From the NCBI GenBank assembly GCA_034437575.1, contig DAOTTY010000159.1:1-19310 (forward strand): a stretch of DNA of 19,310 nucleotides, read 5' to 3'. Under the pieces are notes generated by a model. The model did no database searches. It had not been told where the DNA came from and saw only the letters and a program-made list of their open reading frames with translations. Origin of the DNA: DAOTTY01 sp034437575. Lineage in GTDB: Bacteria; Chloroflexota; Anaerolineae; Aggregatilineales; Phototrophicaceae. Each line of letters opens with the position of its first letter. Positions within the stretch are counted from its first letter, which is position 1. Made by a program: the position numbers and the translations under genes. Below, piece by piece: positions 1 through 6,796 of the stretch.

Positions 1-58
1 AAGACATTGTTTCACACTGACTTGTTAAAGGATTGATCTCCTTTCAGTATGGCGTCTT
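1..58. repeat. Imperfect nested inverted repeat at window edge
   Basis: Three nested arm pairs share one centre: AAGAC (1-5) with GTCTT (54-58), ACTG (16-19) with CAGT (45-48), and AAAGGA (27-32) with TCCTTT (39-44) around a 6-nt loop. This could be a hairpin repeat or the terminator of a gene left of the window. The arms are short and the element may be cut by the window edge. No coding sequence is seen in 1-119. Confidence 0.3.
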
Positions 59-73
59 GTCCATTAAAAACCT

Positions 74-100
74 ACCCCTGACAGGGGGTTGGGGTGAGGG
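74..100. repeat. GC-rich mini-hairpin with G-rich tail
   Basis: CCCCT (75-79), loop GAC, AGGGG (83-87), followed by a G-rich tract to about 100. The C/G-tract style resembles the inside of the element at 1423-1599, so it may be a relic of a dispersed repeat. It could also terminate the minus-strand gene ending at 120, but no T-tract follows on that strand. Confidence 0.25.
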
Positions 101-119
101 CTGAGTCGTTATCAACCGT

Positions 120-440
120 TTACGGTTCTTCTGCTAAGGTTAGCCGGAAGGTGTACAGCGCTTCAAACAGGTCCATTAAATCCCAGGCCACCACACAATA
201 CCACTCATCGAAGGCCCGCACCGTCAGCAAAAACTCCGGGTACACACCGCTCACCGCCGCGAACACCCGTGCCTCTTCGATGAGCGGGTTTTTCGTCTGG
301 ATCAGTTGCAGCAGATTGGGGAAGCCGTTGTCTGTAGCGAACTGATCGAGTGTGGTGGTTTCGTCTTCCCAGGCCAACGGGGGGGCCATCGCGCTGCGTT
401 CGTTGTGCTTAATCAGGGTCGCCCGGTAAATATTGACCAT
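120..440 (-). CDS. Hypothetical protein, 106 aa
   Basis: I do not recognise this protein. The ATG at 440 is chosen because GGAGG lies 7 nt upstream. The frame stays open upstream to an ATG at 521, but that start would lie upstream of the candidate promoter at 486-494. The product is acidic, with no membrane segment, no signal peptide and no cysteine motif. The middle (residues 30-65) looks helical and the C-terminal third (66-106) is rich in aromatic and hydrophobic residues (F, W, Y, L), as in a small globular domain. The gene stands alone and diverges from the Crp/Fnr-type gene across about 165 bp. It is likely real, given the Shine-Dalgarno site and promoter. Confidence 0.6.
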   Translation of the reverse strand: MVNIYRATLIKHNERSAMAPPLAWEDETTTLDQFATDNGFPNLLQLIQTKNPLIEEARVFAAVSGVYPEFLLTVRAFDEWYCVVAWDLMDLFEALYTFRLTLAEEP

Positions 441-485
441 CGCATGTCCTCCGTGTGTGGTGGCAAACGATAGCACCCGCATCAT

Positions 486-494
486 GTTATAGCA
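486..494 (-). promoter_or_regulatory. Extended -10 promoter for the 106-aa gene
   Basis: On the minus strand TGC-TATAAC reads from 494 to 486, a TGn-extended -10 element. It implies a transcription start near 479 and a leader of about 39 nt to the ATG at 440. No clear -35 box is seen, as is usual for extended -10 promoters. Confidence 0.45.
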
Positions 495-504
495 ACCGTA
501 CCGC

Positions 505-540
505 TTAGCCTTGCCACCCATCTGGCTAACCCGCTAAGAT
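505..540 (+). promoter_or_regulatory. Promoter of the Crp/Fnr-type gene with inverted repeat
   Basis: TTGCCA (511-516) matches TTGACA at five of six positions. TAAGAT (535-540) follows after 18 bp and matches TATAAT at four of six. An inverted repeat, TTAGCC (505-510) and GGCTAA (524-529), brackets the -35 box, so it could be the operator of an autoregulating factor. Transcription would start near 547, giving a leader of about 60 nt. The operator role is inferred. Confidence 0.4.
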
Positions 541-606
541 ACGCCTAACCGACGCCTCTCGACTGACAACTTACAGCCCGCGCCGACCCCTAGCTCGTGT
601 CATTTA

Positions 607-1320
607 ATGGAAGATGTGCTGCCGATGACGGACGTAGACCTTAGCCAGATTAGCTACTTTGCCGACTTACCCCCCCACGCGCTGGCGCGGGTGCAGGCTG
701 CTGCTCATCAGCGCCGCTATCAGGCGGGGGCCATGATTTTTAACGAAGGTGAGCGCTGCGCCGGGTTCTATGTGGTTGCAGACGGGCTGGTTCGCATTTA
801 CCGGGTAGGGCAAGAAGCCCGCCTGCACACGCTAAGCCTGCTGCGCCCGATGAGTGCCTTCAACGAGGTGAGCGCGGTAGACGGCGGCCCCAACCCGTTT
901 TATGCCACTGCCGTCACAGATGTGACTGTGGTTGTCATCCACCGGGAGCGGCTGCTGCGCCTGATGAGCGATGAGCCGGTGCTGCTGAATAACTATGTGC
1001 GGGCGCTGGCCCGCATTAACCGCGAGTACATCGAACGGCTGGAAGATATGACCTTCCGCACGATTCCGTCACGGCTGGCCAAGTTGTTTTTACACGAAAC
1101 GACCTATGCCGATACCATCGCAGAAACCCCCTCCCAACTGACGCAGGAGGACATCGCGTCTATATTGGGGACGACGCGGGAAGTGGTGGGCCGCGCCCTA
1201 CGCAACCTGTTAAACGCGGGGCTGCTGCGTAAAGAAGGCCGCGCTGTGTACATCCAAAACCGCGAAGGGCTGGCGTTTTTGGCGCAAACCAACTGTATGC
1301 CCGAAACCATCTGTGAGTGA
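607..1320 (+). CDS. Crp/Fnr-family transcriptional regulator
   Basis: A 237-aa protein of typical family length. It has an N-terminal cyclic-nucleotide-binding-type beta barrel (about 15-125), a dimerisation helix (about 126-148) and a C-terminal winged helix-turn-helix (about 150-218), with the recognition helix near 189-201 (TTREVVGRALRNL). In the ligand pocket E87 fits the conserved glutamate, but the arginine that contacts the cAMP phosphate in E. coli CRP is missing (GGPNPFYATA), so cAMP is an unlikely effector. The N-terminal four-cysteine cluster of FNR is also absent; cysteines occur at 51, 230 and 236. ATG 607 has no clear ribosome site. ATG 625 is an alternative that would remove six residues. 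It lies upstream of the sugar operon in the same direction and may regulate it (inference). Confidence 0.9.
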   Translation: MEDVLPMTDVDLSQISYFADLPPHALARVQAAAHQRRYQAGAMIFNEGERCAGFYVVADGLVRIYRVGQEARLHTLSLLRPMSAFNEVSAVDGGPNPFYATAVTDVTVVVIHRERLLRLMSDEPVLLNNYVRALARINREYIERLEDMTFRTIPSRLAKLFLHETTYADTIAETPSQLTQEDIASILGTTREVVGRALRNLLNAGLLRKEGRAVYIQNREGLAFLAQTNCMPETICE

Positions 1321-1332
1321 GGACAACGCGCT

Positions 1333-1464
1333 GTGCCAGAACCCATACCGCGCCTATGGGCAGCTTTCGCCTGGAACGGGTACGACCCTCAGCTAGCGTG
1401 GATGCTCTATTTTCCCACAGTGGGTAACTGCTCAGGTACTCGGCTGAATTCCCCCATCCCCTAG
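1333..1464 (+). CDS. Possible small ORF (43 aa) running into a repeat
   Basis: A GTG at 1333 has GAGGA (1319-1323) 9 nt upstream, overlapping the stop codon of the regulator gene. The first ~30 residues look protein-like (RLWAAFAWNGYDPQLAWMLY). The frame then enters the repeat at 1423 and stops at 1464. It may be the remnant of a gene cut by the repeat, a short peptide, or chance. No continuation is visible beyond 1599. Confidence 0.18.
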   Translation: MPEPIPRLWAAFAWNGYDPQLAWMLYFPTVGNCSGTRLNSPIP

Positions 1465-1599
1465 CCCCTTACCCCCAAAATGAGGGAAGGGGAACACCGC
1501 CGAAGGCGGCACAAACCCCTCCCTCCCGCCGCGTAGCGGCGATAGTGGGGGAAGGGTGGCGCTTTAGCGCCGGGGTGGGGGGCAAGCTGAGCAGTTACC
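1423..1599. mobile_element. MITE-like element with 13-bp perfect TIRs (177 bp)
   Basis: GGTAACTGCTCAG (1423-1435) and its exact reverse complement (1587-1599) bound a non-coding stretch. Inside are three GC-rich hairpins: CCGCC-GAA-GGCGG (1497-1509), arms CGCCGC and GCGGCG with loop GTA (1527-1541), and arms GGCGCT and AGCGCC (1558-1571). C-rich tracts on the left (1451-1476) face G-rich tracts on the right (1546-1582), so the whole unit is an imperfect palindrome. It encodes no transposase, and no clean target duplication is seen. This accounts for most of the gene-free region 1321-1699. Confidence 0.6.
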
Positions 1600-1611
1600 T
1601 AATTTCACTGC

Positions 1612-1638
1612 TTGACGACTTGCCCCCGTGTACGTCAA
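1612..1638 (+). promoter_or_regulatory. Candidate operator/-35 upstream of the sugar operon
   Basis: TTGACG (1612-1617) and CGTCAA (1633-1638) form an inverted repeat with half-sites 21 bp apart centre to centre, about two helical turns. TTGACG could also be a -35 box (five of six), but the -10 options 17-19 bp downstream are poor. The site lies about 62 bp before the aldolase start and just outside the MITE-like element. Its function is inferred. Confidence 0.3.
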
Positions 1639-1699
1639 TATTACCTGTGACCCCACGCGCTGCCCTGTCGCGGCGCTCTGTAGCAAAGGATTTAAAACT

Positions 1700-2530
1700 A
1701 TGTCGATTGAACCCCGCATGAACCGTTTGTTTGCGCCCGATGGCAAGTGCTTTGATGTGGCCATTGACCACGGCTTCTTCGGTGAGCGCCGCTTTATTGA
1801 CGGTATTGAGAACATGCACAAGGCCGTGAAGACGGTGATTGCCGCTGCCCCCGACGCGATACAGTTAAGCATCGGGCAGGCCCCTATTTTGCAGGCCCAC
1901 CCCGGCAAAGACCGCCCGGCGCTGGTGCTGCGAACTGACATTGCGAACGTGTATGGCAAGGCGCTGCCGCGCACGCTGTACAGCCGCATCATTCACGAGC
2001 CGTTAGAGCAGGCGCTTCGCCTGGACGCGGCGTGTGTGGTGGCCAACCTGTTTATGCTGCCCGAACAGCCGGAGATTTGGGAACACTGCGTCCAAAATAT
2101 TATGACGCTCAAGCCGCAGTGCGAACGCTACGGGATGCCGCTGATGGTGGAGCCGCTGGTGATGCAGGACAACGCGACGGCAGGCGGCTACATGGTAGAC
2201 GGTGACATCGACAAGATTTTGCCGTTGGTGCGTCAGGCGATTGAACTGGGTGCAGATATTATCAAAGCAGACCCAACTGACGATGTGGAAGAATACCACC
2301 GGGTGATCGACGTGGCGGCGGGTAAGCCGGTGCTGGTGCGGGGTGGGGGCCGTGTGCCAGACCGTGCGATTTTGGAGCGCACGCACGCACTCATGCAGCA
2401 GGGCGCAAAGGGGATTGTGTACGGGCGCAATGTGATTCAACATGAAAGCCCCGCTGGCATGACAAAAGCCCTGATGGCTGTTGTTCATGAAGGGGTGACT
2501 GTAGATGAAGCAATGGAGTATTTGCAATGA
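1700..2530 (+). CDS. Class I aldolase, DhnA/LsrF-type (COG1830-like)
   Basis: A 276-aa TIM-barrel aldolase of the DhnA/LsrF type. Recognisable blocks: the N-terminal MNRLFAPDGKCF, as in LsrF (SRLSRIFNPKTGK); DHG at 23-25; the putative Schiff-base lysine K189 in GADIIKA; a phosphate-binding GGG at 215-217; and GIVYGRN at 238-244. Family members cleave or form C-C bonds of phosphorylated sugars (fructose-1,6-bisphosphate aldolase, ADH synthase, LsrF thiolase), so the exact substrate is open. ATG 1700 is chosen because AAAGGA sits 9 nt upstream and the protein then begins at the family N-terminus. It is the first gene of a five-gene operon and its stop overlaps the next start (ATGA). An LsrF role in AI-2 breakdown is unlikely because no LsrK-type FGGY kinase is present. 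Confidence 0.85.
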   Translation: MSIEPRMNRLFAPDGKCFDVAIDHGFFGERRFIDGIENMHKAVKTVIAAAPDAIQLSIGQAPILQAHPGKDRPALVLRTDIANVYGKALPRTLYSRIIHEPLEQALRLDAACVVANLFMLPEQPEIWEHCVQNIMTLKPQCERYGMPLMVEPLVMQDNATAGGYMVDGDIDKILPLVRQAIELGADIIKADPTDDVEEYHRVIDVAAGKPVLVRGGGRVPDRAILERTHALMQQGAKGIVYGRNVIQHESPAGMTKALMAVVHEGVTVDEAMEYLQ

Positions 2531-3306
2531 TAACCGCGTTTTTAGATCACGTTACGACACCGAAAGGCCAATGCACGTTTTGCGGTAAAGACTACAGCAA
2601 AGGCGGCATGTCGCGGCACTTGGCGGCGTGCAAAGCGCGTCAGCAGGCCATTGATGAAGCCGATCAAGCGGCTAAAGCCACCAGGACGAAACGCAAGCCG
2701 GAAAAGCTGCTTCACTTGCGGGTTGAAGACGCTTACAGCCCGCTGTACTGGGTGCACCTGGAAATCCCCGGCAGCGCGACGTTCAACACGCTGGATTTGT
2801 ATTTGCGCCATTTGTGGCTGGAATGCTGCGGCCATATGAGCGAATTTGTGGTCGATGGTGTCCATTACTCGTCTTACCCGGATGATGGCGGCTTTGGCAT
2901 GATGGGTATTGTTGAGGTTGATATGAATCACAAGCTGTCGAAGGCGCTCTCGGTTGGGGGGGTATTCCAGCATACCTACGACTTCGGCACCTCAACAGAG
3001 CTAAAGCTGAAGGTTATCAGCGAGCGCACCGGAATTCCGCTTGACCCCAGGCAAGCCCCGATCTATCAGATGGCGCGTAACCACCCCCCTGAGATCATGT
3101 GCTTGAACTGCAACCAACGCGAGGCGACGGCGGTGTGCGTTCACTGTAGCTGGGACCCGGCGGGCAAAGGGTGGCTGTGTGATAAGTGCCAACCGGAGCA
3201 TCCGTGCGTGAAGGAAGAAGGGGCTGAGTTCGCGCTGCTGCCTGTCGTGAACTCGCCGCGTGTGGGGATGTGTGGCTATACAGGTGGTGTGGAGTTTATG
3301 TTCTGA
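2527..3306 (+). CDS. pRiA4b ORF-3-type (IS1096 TnpR-like) domain with zinc fingers
   Basis: A 259-aa protein in three parts. Residues 16-35 carry a C-x2-C-x11-H-x3-C finger (C16, C19, H31, C35). Residues about 60-170 match the plasmid pRiA4b ORF-3 family, with its typical LHLEIPGSATF-like start, HLWLECCGHMSEF and YDFGTSTELKLKV blocks. Residues 192-227 form a cysteine-rich zinc ribbon (C192, C195, C204, C207, C218, C221, C227). The biochemical function of the family is unknown; it is often labelled an IS1096 passenger or plasmid protein. Its start overlaps the aldolase stop (ATGA) and its stop overlaps the dehydrogenase start (TGATG), so it is embedded in the operon and probably translated with it. 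Nothing else here suggests a mobile element. Confidence 0.75.
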   Translation: MITAFLDHVTTPKGQCTFCGKDYSKGGMSRHLAACKARQQAIDEADQAAKATRTKRKPEKLLHLRVEDAYSPLYWVHLEIPGSATFNTLDLYLRHLWLECCGHMSEFVVDGVHYSSYPDDGGFGMMGIVEVDMNHKLSKALSVGGVFQHTYDFGTSTELKLKVISERTGIPLDPRQAPIYQMARNHPPEIMCLNCNQREATAVCVHCSWDPAGKGWLCDKCQPEHPCVKEEGAEFALLPVVNSPRVGMCGYTGGVEFMF

Positions 3307-4463
3307 TGACGACAAAAAAGCCAATCCGGTTTGGCATCATCGGGCTAGGGTTGATGGGGCGCGAGTTCGCCAGTGCTGCCGCCCGCTGGATGCACCTGCT
3401 TGATTTGGACTTCCAGCCGGTGATTACGGCCATCTGCGATACGAACACGGCGCTGTTTGACTGGTACCAGACTAACTTTGACAGCGTGCAGCTTGCCACA
3501 ATGGACTACCACGAACTGCTGAACCGCGACGACGTGGACGCGGTGTACTGCGCGGTGCCGCATAACCTGCACGCCCAACTGTACGTGGACATCATCAAGG
3601 CGGGGAAGGCGCTGCTAGGTGAAAAGCCATTTGGCATTGATAAAGCAGCCAACGACGAAATTCTGACCGCGATCACAGCCAACCCGGATGTCTACGTGGC
3701 CTGCTCGTCGGAGTTCCCGTTCTATCCGGGGGCGCAGCGCGTCATACAGGCGATAGAAGCCAACGACTTCGGCAAGATTGTGGATGTGGAAGCGGGCTTT
3801 TTGCACAGCAGCGACATTAACCCGGATAAGAAAATCAACTGGAAGCGCACGATTGCCGTCAATGGCGAGTACGGCTGCATGGGCGACCTGGGGATGCACG
3901 TCTTTCACATCCCGCTGCGGTATGGCTGGCAGCCTAAAAATGTGCGGGCGCTGCTCACCAACATCATGACCGAACGGTATAACGGCAGCGGGGAGAAGGT
4001 GCCGTGCGAAACGTGGGACAACGCAATGCTTGCCTGTGAAGTTGAATCCGACGACTATGGCAGCTTCCCCATGACGCTGAAGACGTATCGCATCGCGCCG
4101 GGTGAGACAAATACGTGGTATATCCGCATTAACGGCACCCGGCGCAGCGTGGCCTACAGCACGCGCTATCCCAAGTCTTTTTGGCAGATGCACTATACAG
4201 CGGGGGGCAGCCAGGCGTGGTCAGAAGAGAGCCTGGGCTACGAAACCGCCTATAAAGCCATCACGGGCGGCATTTTTGAGTTTGGCCTATCTGACAGCCT
4301 GTTGCAGATGTGGGCTGCCTTTTGCGATGAATACACGCATGGGCGCAATGGGATGCAGCAGCCGTTTTACTGCGTCACGCCGGAAGAAACCGCTCAGCAT
4401 CACCGCGTATTGACGGCGGCGCTGGAAAGCCAGAAGCAGGCGTCGGTGGTGGCGTTGGGGTAG
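3306..4463 (+). CDS. Gfo/Idh/MocA-family NAD(P)-dependent oxidoreductase
   Basis: A 385-aa two-domain dehydrogenase. The N-terminal Rossmann fold has GLGLMG at 13-18. EKP at 106-108 holds the family's conserved lysine. GDLGMH at 193-198 supplies the usual active-site aspartate and histidine, followed by the C-terminal beta-sheet substrate domain. The family oxidises or reduces sugars, inositols and their derivatives; the substrate cannot be told from sequence. ATG 3306 starts inside the stop of the previous gene (TGATG), giving the expected N-terminus. An ATG at 3270 in the same frame would add 12 residues, but it lies well inside the upstream gene. A 78-bp gap separates it from the kinase. 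Confidence 0.9.
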   Translation: MTTKKPIRFGIIGLGLMGREFASAAARWMHLLDLDFQPVITAICDTNTALFDWYQTNFDSVQLATMDYHELLNRDDVDAVYCAVPHNLHAQLYVDIIKAGKALLGEKPFGIDKAANDEILTAITANPDVYVACSSEFPFYPGAQRVIQAIEANDFGKIVDVEAGFLHSSDINPDKKINWKRTIAVNGEYGCMGDLGMHVFHIPLRYGWQPKNVRALLTNIMTERYNGSGEKVPCETWDNAMLACEVESDDYGSFPMTLKTYRIAPGETNTWYIRINGTRRSVAYSTRYPKSFWQMHYTAGGSQAWSEESLGYETAYKAITGGIFEFGLSDSLLQMWAAFCDEYTHGRNGMQQPFYCVTPEETAQHHRVLTAALESQKQASVVALG

Positions 4464-4541
4464 GTCGTCGTGCAGGCGGCGTCCGCTCACAAGTGCAATA
4501 ATATTTGTTGAGAAGATGCTTTTTCAGGGACGAAAGAAACA

Positions 4542-5654
4542 ATGGCTGACGTGATCGTATCCGGGCATATGTGCCTGGACCTGTTACCCGGCATGAGTAC
4601 GGTGCCTGTTGAGGGCATGTCATCACCGGGTAAGCTGTTTGAAATCGAAGGGCTGGATATATCTACCGGGGGGGCGGTGTCGAACACCGGGTTGGCGTTA
4701 CATCGCCTGGGCGTGGACGTGGGCCTGATGGCCAATGTGGGCGGCGATATGATCGGGCGTATTTTGATTGCGCTGTTCAAAGACCGTGACCCCCGGCTGG
4801 CGGAAATGGTTCATGTGCGGGAGGGCGAAGCCAGTTCATATTCCATCTTGATGTCTCCGCAGAACAAAGACCGCATTATTTTCCACTGTACGGGCACCAA
4901 CGAGGTGTTTGGCCCGGATTCAGTCGATTTTGAGCAGGTGGCGCAGGCGAAAATTTTTCACCTGGGCTACCCACCGCTGCTGCCCGGCCTGCTGGTAGAC
5001 GACGGTGCCCCGCTTGTTGAGATATTTAAGCGGGCAAAAGCAACGGGTGTCGTCACCTCGCTGGATACCGCCATGCCAGGGCCGAACAATCTGGCTGGGC
5101 GGGTAGACTGGCACAAGATACTGGGTGGCGTGCTGCCTTACGTGGATGTGTTTGTGCCCAGCATGGAAGAAATTACGTTTATGCTGCACCGTGACAAATA
5201 CGACGCGGTGAATGGTGACGTACTGCCCACGCTCAACCGGGAAATGCTGGTTAGCCGGGCGGAAGAACTGATCGGCATGGGCGCGGCGATTACCGGGTTT
5301 AAGCTGTCTAGCTATGGGTTGTATTTGCACGCCACTGGCGATAAGCAGCGGTTGGCCCAACTGAACCGCATTGCGCTGGATGTGGCTACCTGGGCGGGCG
5401 CGTCGGCGTATCACCCGGCGCTGCAAATTGATGTGGTGGGGACAACTGGCGCGGGGGACGCCGCTTATGCGGGAATTATGGCAGGGCTGCTGCGGGGCGT
5501 GCCGCCAGGGCGGCTGGTCGCCATTGCCAACGCGCTGGGTGCGCTCAATGTACAGCAGGCCGACGCGACATCCGGTTTGTTGACGTGGGACGAGACGCTG
5601 GCCAAACTCGATGCCGGGTGGCCGACGGCGGCTCACATCGTCCCCGGCTTTTGA
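4542..5654 (+). CDS. PfkB-family carbohydrate kinase
   Basis: A 370-aa ribokinase-fold kinase. The N-terminal substrate region has STGGAVSNTG (41-50). The C-terminal PfkB signature is VVGTTGAGDAAYAGIMAGLL (298-317), with anion-hole GAGD and catalytic base D306. It is longer than typical RbsK (about 310 aa), with extra sequence around 212-240 and 265-297. It would phosphorylate a sugar or sugar-like substrate. With RbsD directly downstream a pentose such as ribose is attractive but unproven; a nucleoside-type (PsuK-like) substrate is also possible. GGGA (4527-4530) lies about 11 nt before the ATG, a weak ribosome site. Confidence 0.88.
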   Translation: MADVIVSGHMCLDLLPGMSTVPVEGMSSPGKLFEIEGLDISTGGAVSNTGLALHRLGVDVGLMANVGGDMIGRILIALFKDRDPRLAEMVHVREGEASSYSILMSPQNKDRIIFHCTGTNEVFGPDSVDFEQVAQAKIFHLGYPPLLPGLLVDDGAPLVEIFKRAKATGVVTSLDTAMPGPNNLAGRVDWHKILGGVLPYVDVFVPSMEEITFMLHRDKYDAVNGDVLPTLNREMLVSRAEELIGMGAAITGFKLSSYGLYLHATGDKQRLAQLNRIALDVATWAGASAYHPALQIDVVGTTGAGDAAYAGIMAGLLRGVPPGRLVAIANALGALNVQQADATSGLLTWDETLAKLDAGWPTAAHIVPGF

Positions 5655-5682
5655 TCTATGCACACAAAGAGGAACACCACAC

Positions 5683-6078
5683 ATGAAGAAAAACGGACTG
5701 CTCAACTACCCATTATCCAGCGTGATTGCCAGCCTGGGCCACACCGATACCATCGTGATTGCCGATGCGGGGCTGCCCATCCCGGTGACGGCGGAACGCA
5801 TCGACCTGGCCGTGAAAGAAGGTTTACCCCTGTTCCTTGAGGTGCTGAAGGCAACGCTTGATGAAATGCAGGTGGAAAGCGCGATTATCGCTTCTGAGAT
5901 GGCGCAAGTTAGCCCGGAGCTGCACAAAGCGCTGGCTGACATGCTGGGCGACATCCCGGTGACGGAGGTCGCGCACGAGGCATTCAAGGCGCAAACCGCG
6001 TTTGCAAAGGCGGTGGTGCGGACGGGCGAGTTTACGCCGTATGCCAATGTGATTCTTGTGGCCGGGGTGATTTTTTGA
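5683..6078 (+). CDS. rbsD: D-ribose pyranase / RbsD-FucU family mutarotase
   Basis: A 131-aa protein (E. coli RbsD has 139) that closely follows RbsD: LSSVIASLGHTDTIVIADAG matches the E. coli block ISSVISRLGHTDTLVVCDAG, with the conserved catalytic-type histidine at H20. EMQVESAIIASE and the C-terminal YANVILVAGVIF also match. RbsD interconverts the pyranose and furanose forms of ribose so that the furanose can be phosphorylated. ATG 5683 is chosen because AGAGGA lies about 9 nt upstream and the start coincides with E. coli MKKG. It is the last gene of the sugar operon, 28 bp after the kinase. No Rbs transporter is nearby. Confidence 0.92.
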   Translation: MKKNGLLNYPLSSVIASLGHTDTIVIADAGLPIPVTAERIDLAVKEGLPLFLEVLKATLDEMQVESAIIASEMAQVSPELHKALADMLGDIPVTEVAHEAFKAQTAFAKAVVRTGEFTPYANVILVAGVIF

Positions 6079-6104
6079 CCGTGTGTGGCGGGTGCATCAC
6101 CTGT

Positions 6105-6794
6105 TTATAGTAGCGTCATCTGCCGGGCACCGCCATCCACCGGGATGATATTTTCGGGTGAGTCGTTGGCGGGTTTGTTGACGGTTTTCGCCACCGGGTG
6201 GAACGCCACCTGCTTTGATGTGAACGGCTTGAGCAGCGCCCGCCGCTCGCGCTCGTCATCGCTGTGCAGCCACGCTTCATAGTTCGCCCGCTCAATGATA
6301 ACGGGCATCCGGTGATGAATCGGCCTGGTGGCGTCGTTGGCGTCGGTCGTCAGCAGCGTACACGTCCGCACTTCGGTGCCGTCCGGTGCCTGCCACACGT
6401 CCCACAGGCCCGCAAACGCGAACAGTTCATGCTCATCCAGGAAGATGTACATGGGCGTTTTGTGCTTGCTGTTGGGGGCCGCCTGCCACTCGTAGTAGCC
6501 ATCCGCCGGGACAAGGCAGCGCCGTGAGCGCATGGCATCGCGGAAGGACGGCTTTGCGTGGGCCGTCTCTGAGCGGGCATTAATGAGCTTGTTGGCAATC
6601 GCCGGGTCTTTAGCCCACGACGGAATCAGCCCCCACGGGTACTGATTGAGGACGTTGGGCTGCTGGTTCGTCACGACGCCAACAGGCTGTGACGGCGCGA
6701 TGTTATAGCGGGCACGCACGTCTGGCGCGTCCTGGAGGGCGAGTGCCAGTTGCAGCGTTTTGCCGTCCGCAGTGAGGGTGAAACGTCCGCACAT
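6105..6794 (-). CDS. SRAP/YedK (HMCES-type) abasic-site DNA-protein crosslink protein
   Basis: A 229-aa protein of full family length. The invariant Cys2 follows the initiator Met and after its removal attacks abasic sites. The other active-site residues are visible: N72, R74 and E77 (NARSET), E102 (GYYEW) and H160 (IHHRMP). The family shields abasic sites in single-stranded DNA by forming a thiazolidine crosslink. The start is fixed by the need for Cys at position 2. The ATG lies 2 bp after the stop of the upstream 83-aa gene, so it is probably co-transcribed and translationally coupled; its own ribosome site is poor. It converges with rbsD, 26 bp between the stops. Confidence 0.93.
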   Translation of the reverse strand: MCGRFTLTADGKTLQLALALQDAPDVRARYNIAPSQPVGVVTNQQPNVLNQYPWGLIPSWAKDPAIANKLINARSETAHAKPSFRDAMRSRRCLVPADGYYEWQAAPNSKHKTPMYIFLDEHELFAFAGLWDVWQAPDGTEVRTCTLLTTDANDATRPIHHRMPVIIERANYEAWLHSDDERERRALLKPFTSKQVAFHPVAKTVNKPANDSPENIIPVDGGARQMTLL

Positions 6795-6796
6795 GG

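Noticed and set aside
2527..3306. An active IS1096-type insertion sequence
   Set aside because: The pRiA4b ORF-3/IS1096 label is only a family name. No transposase, terminal repeats or target duplications surround the gene, and both ends overlap operon neighbours.
3615..4193. 192-codon open frame on the minus strand
   Set aside because: Antisense to the Gfo/Idh/MocA gene, with no ribosome site or recognisable domain.
4464..4541. Internal promoter before the PfkB gene
   Set aside because: AT-rich patches exist, but no -10/-35 pair with sound spacing could be found.
4920..5705. 261-codon open frame on the minus strand
   Set aside because: It is antisense to the PfkB kinase, whose motifs and frame are unambiguous; the composition is low quality.
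1700..6078. An AI-2 (lsr) degradation operon
   Set aside because: The aldolase is LsrF-like, but there is no LsrK-type kinase, LsrG, LsrR or Lsr transporter.
6091..6101. GGTG-CAT-CACC hairpin between rbsD and the SRAP gene as a bidirectional terminator
   Set aside because: Only four base pairs and no proper T-tract on either strand.
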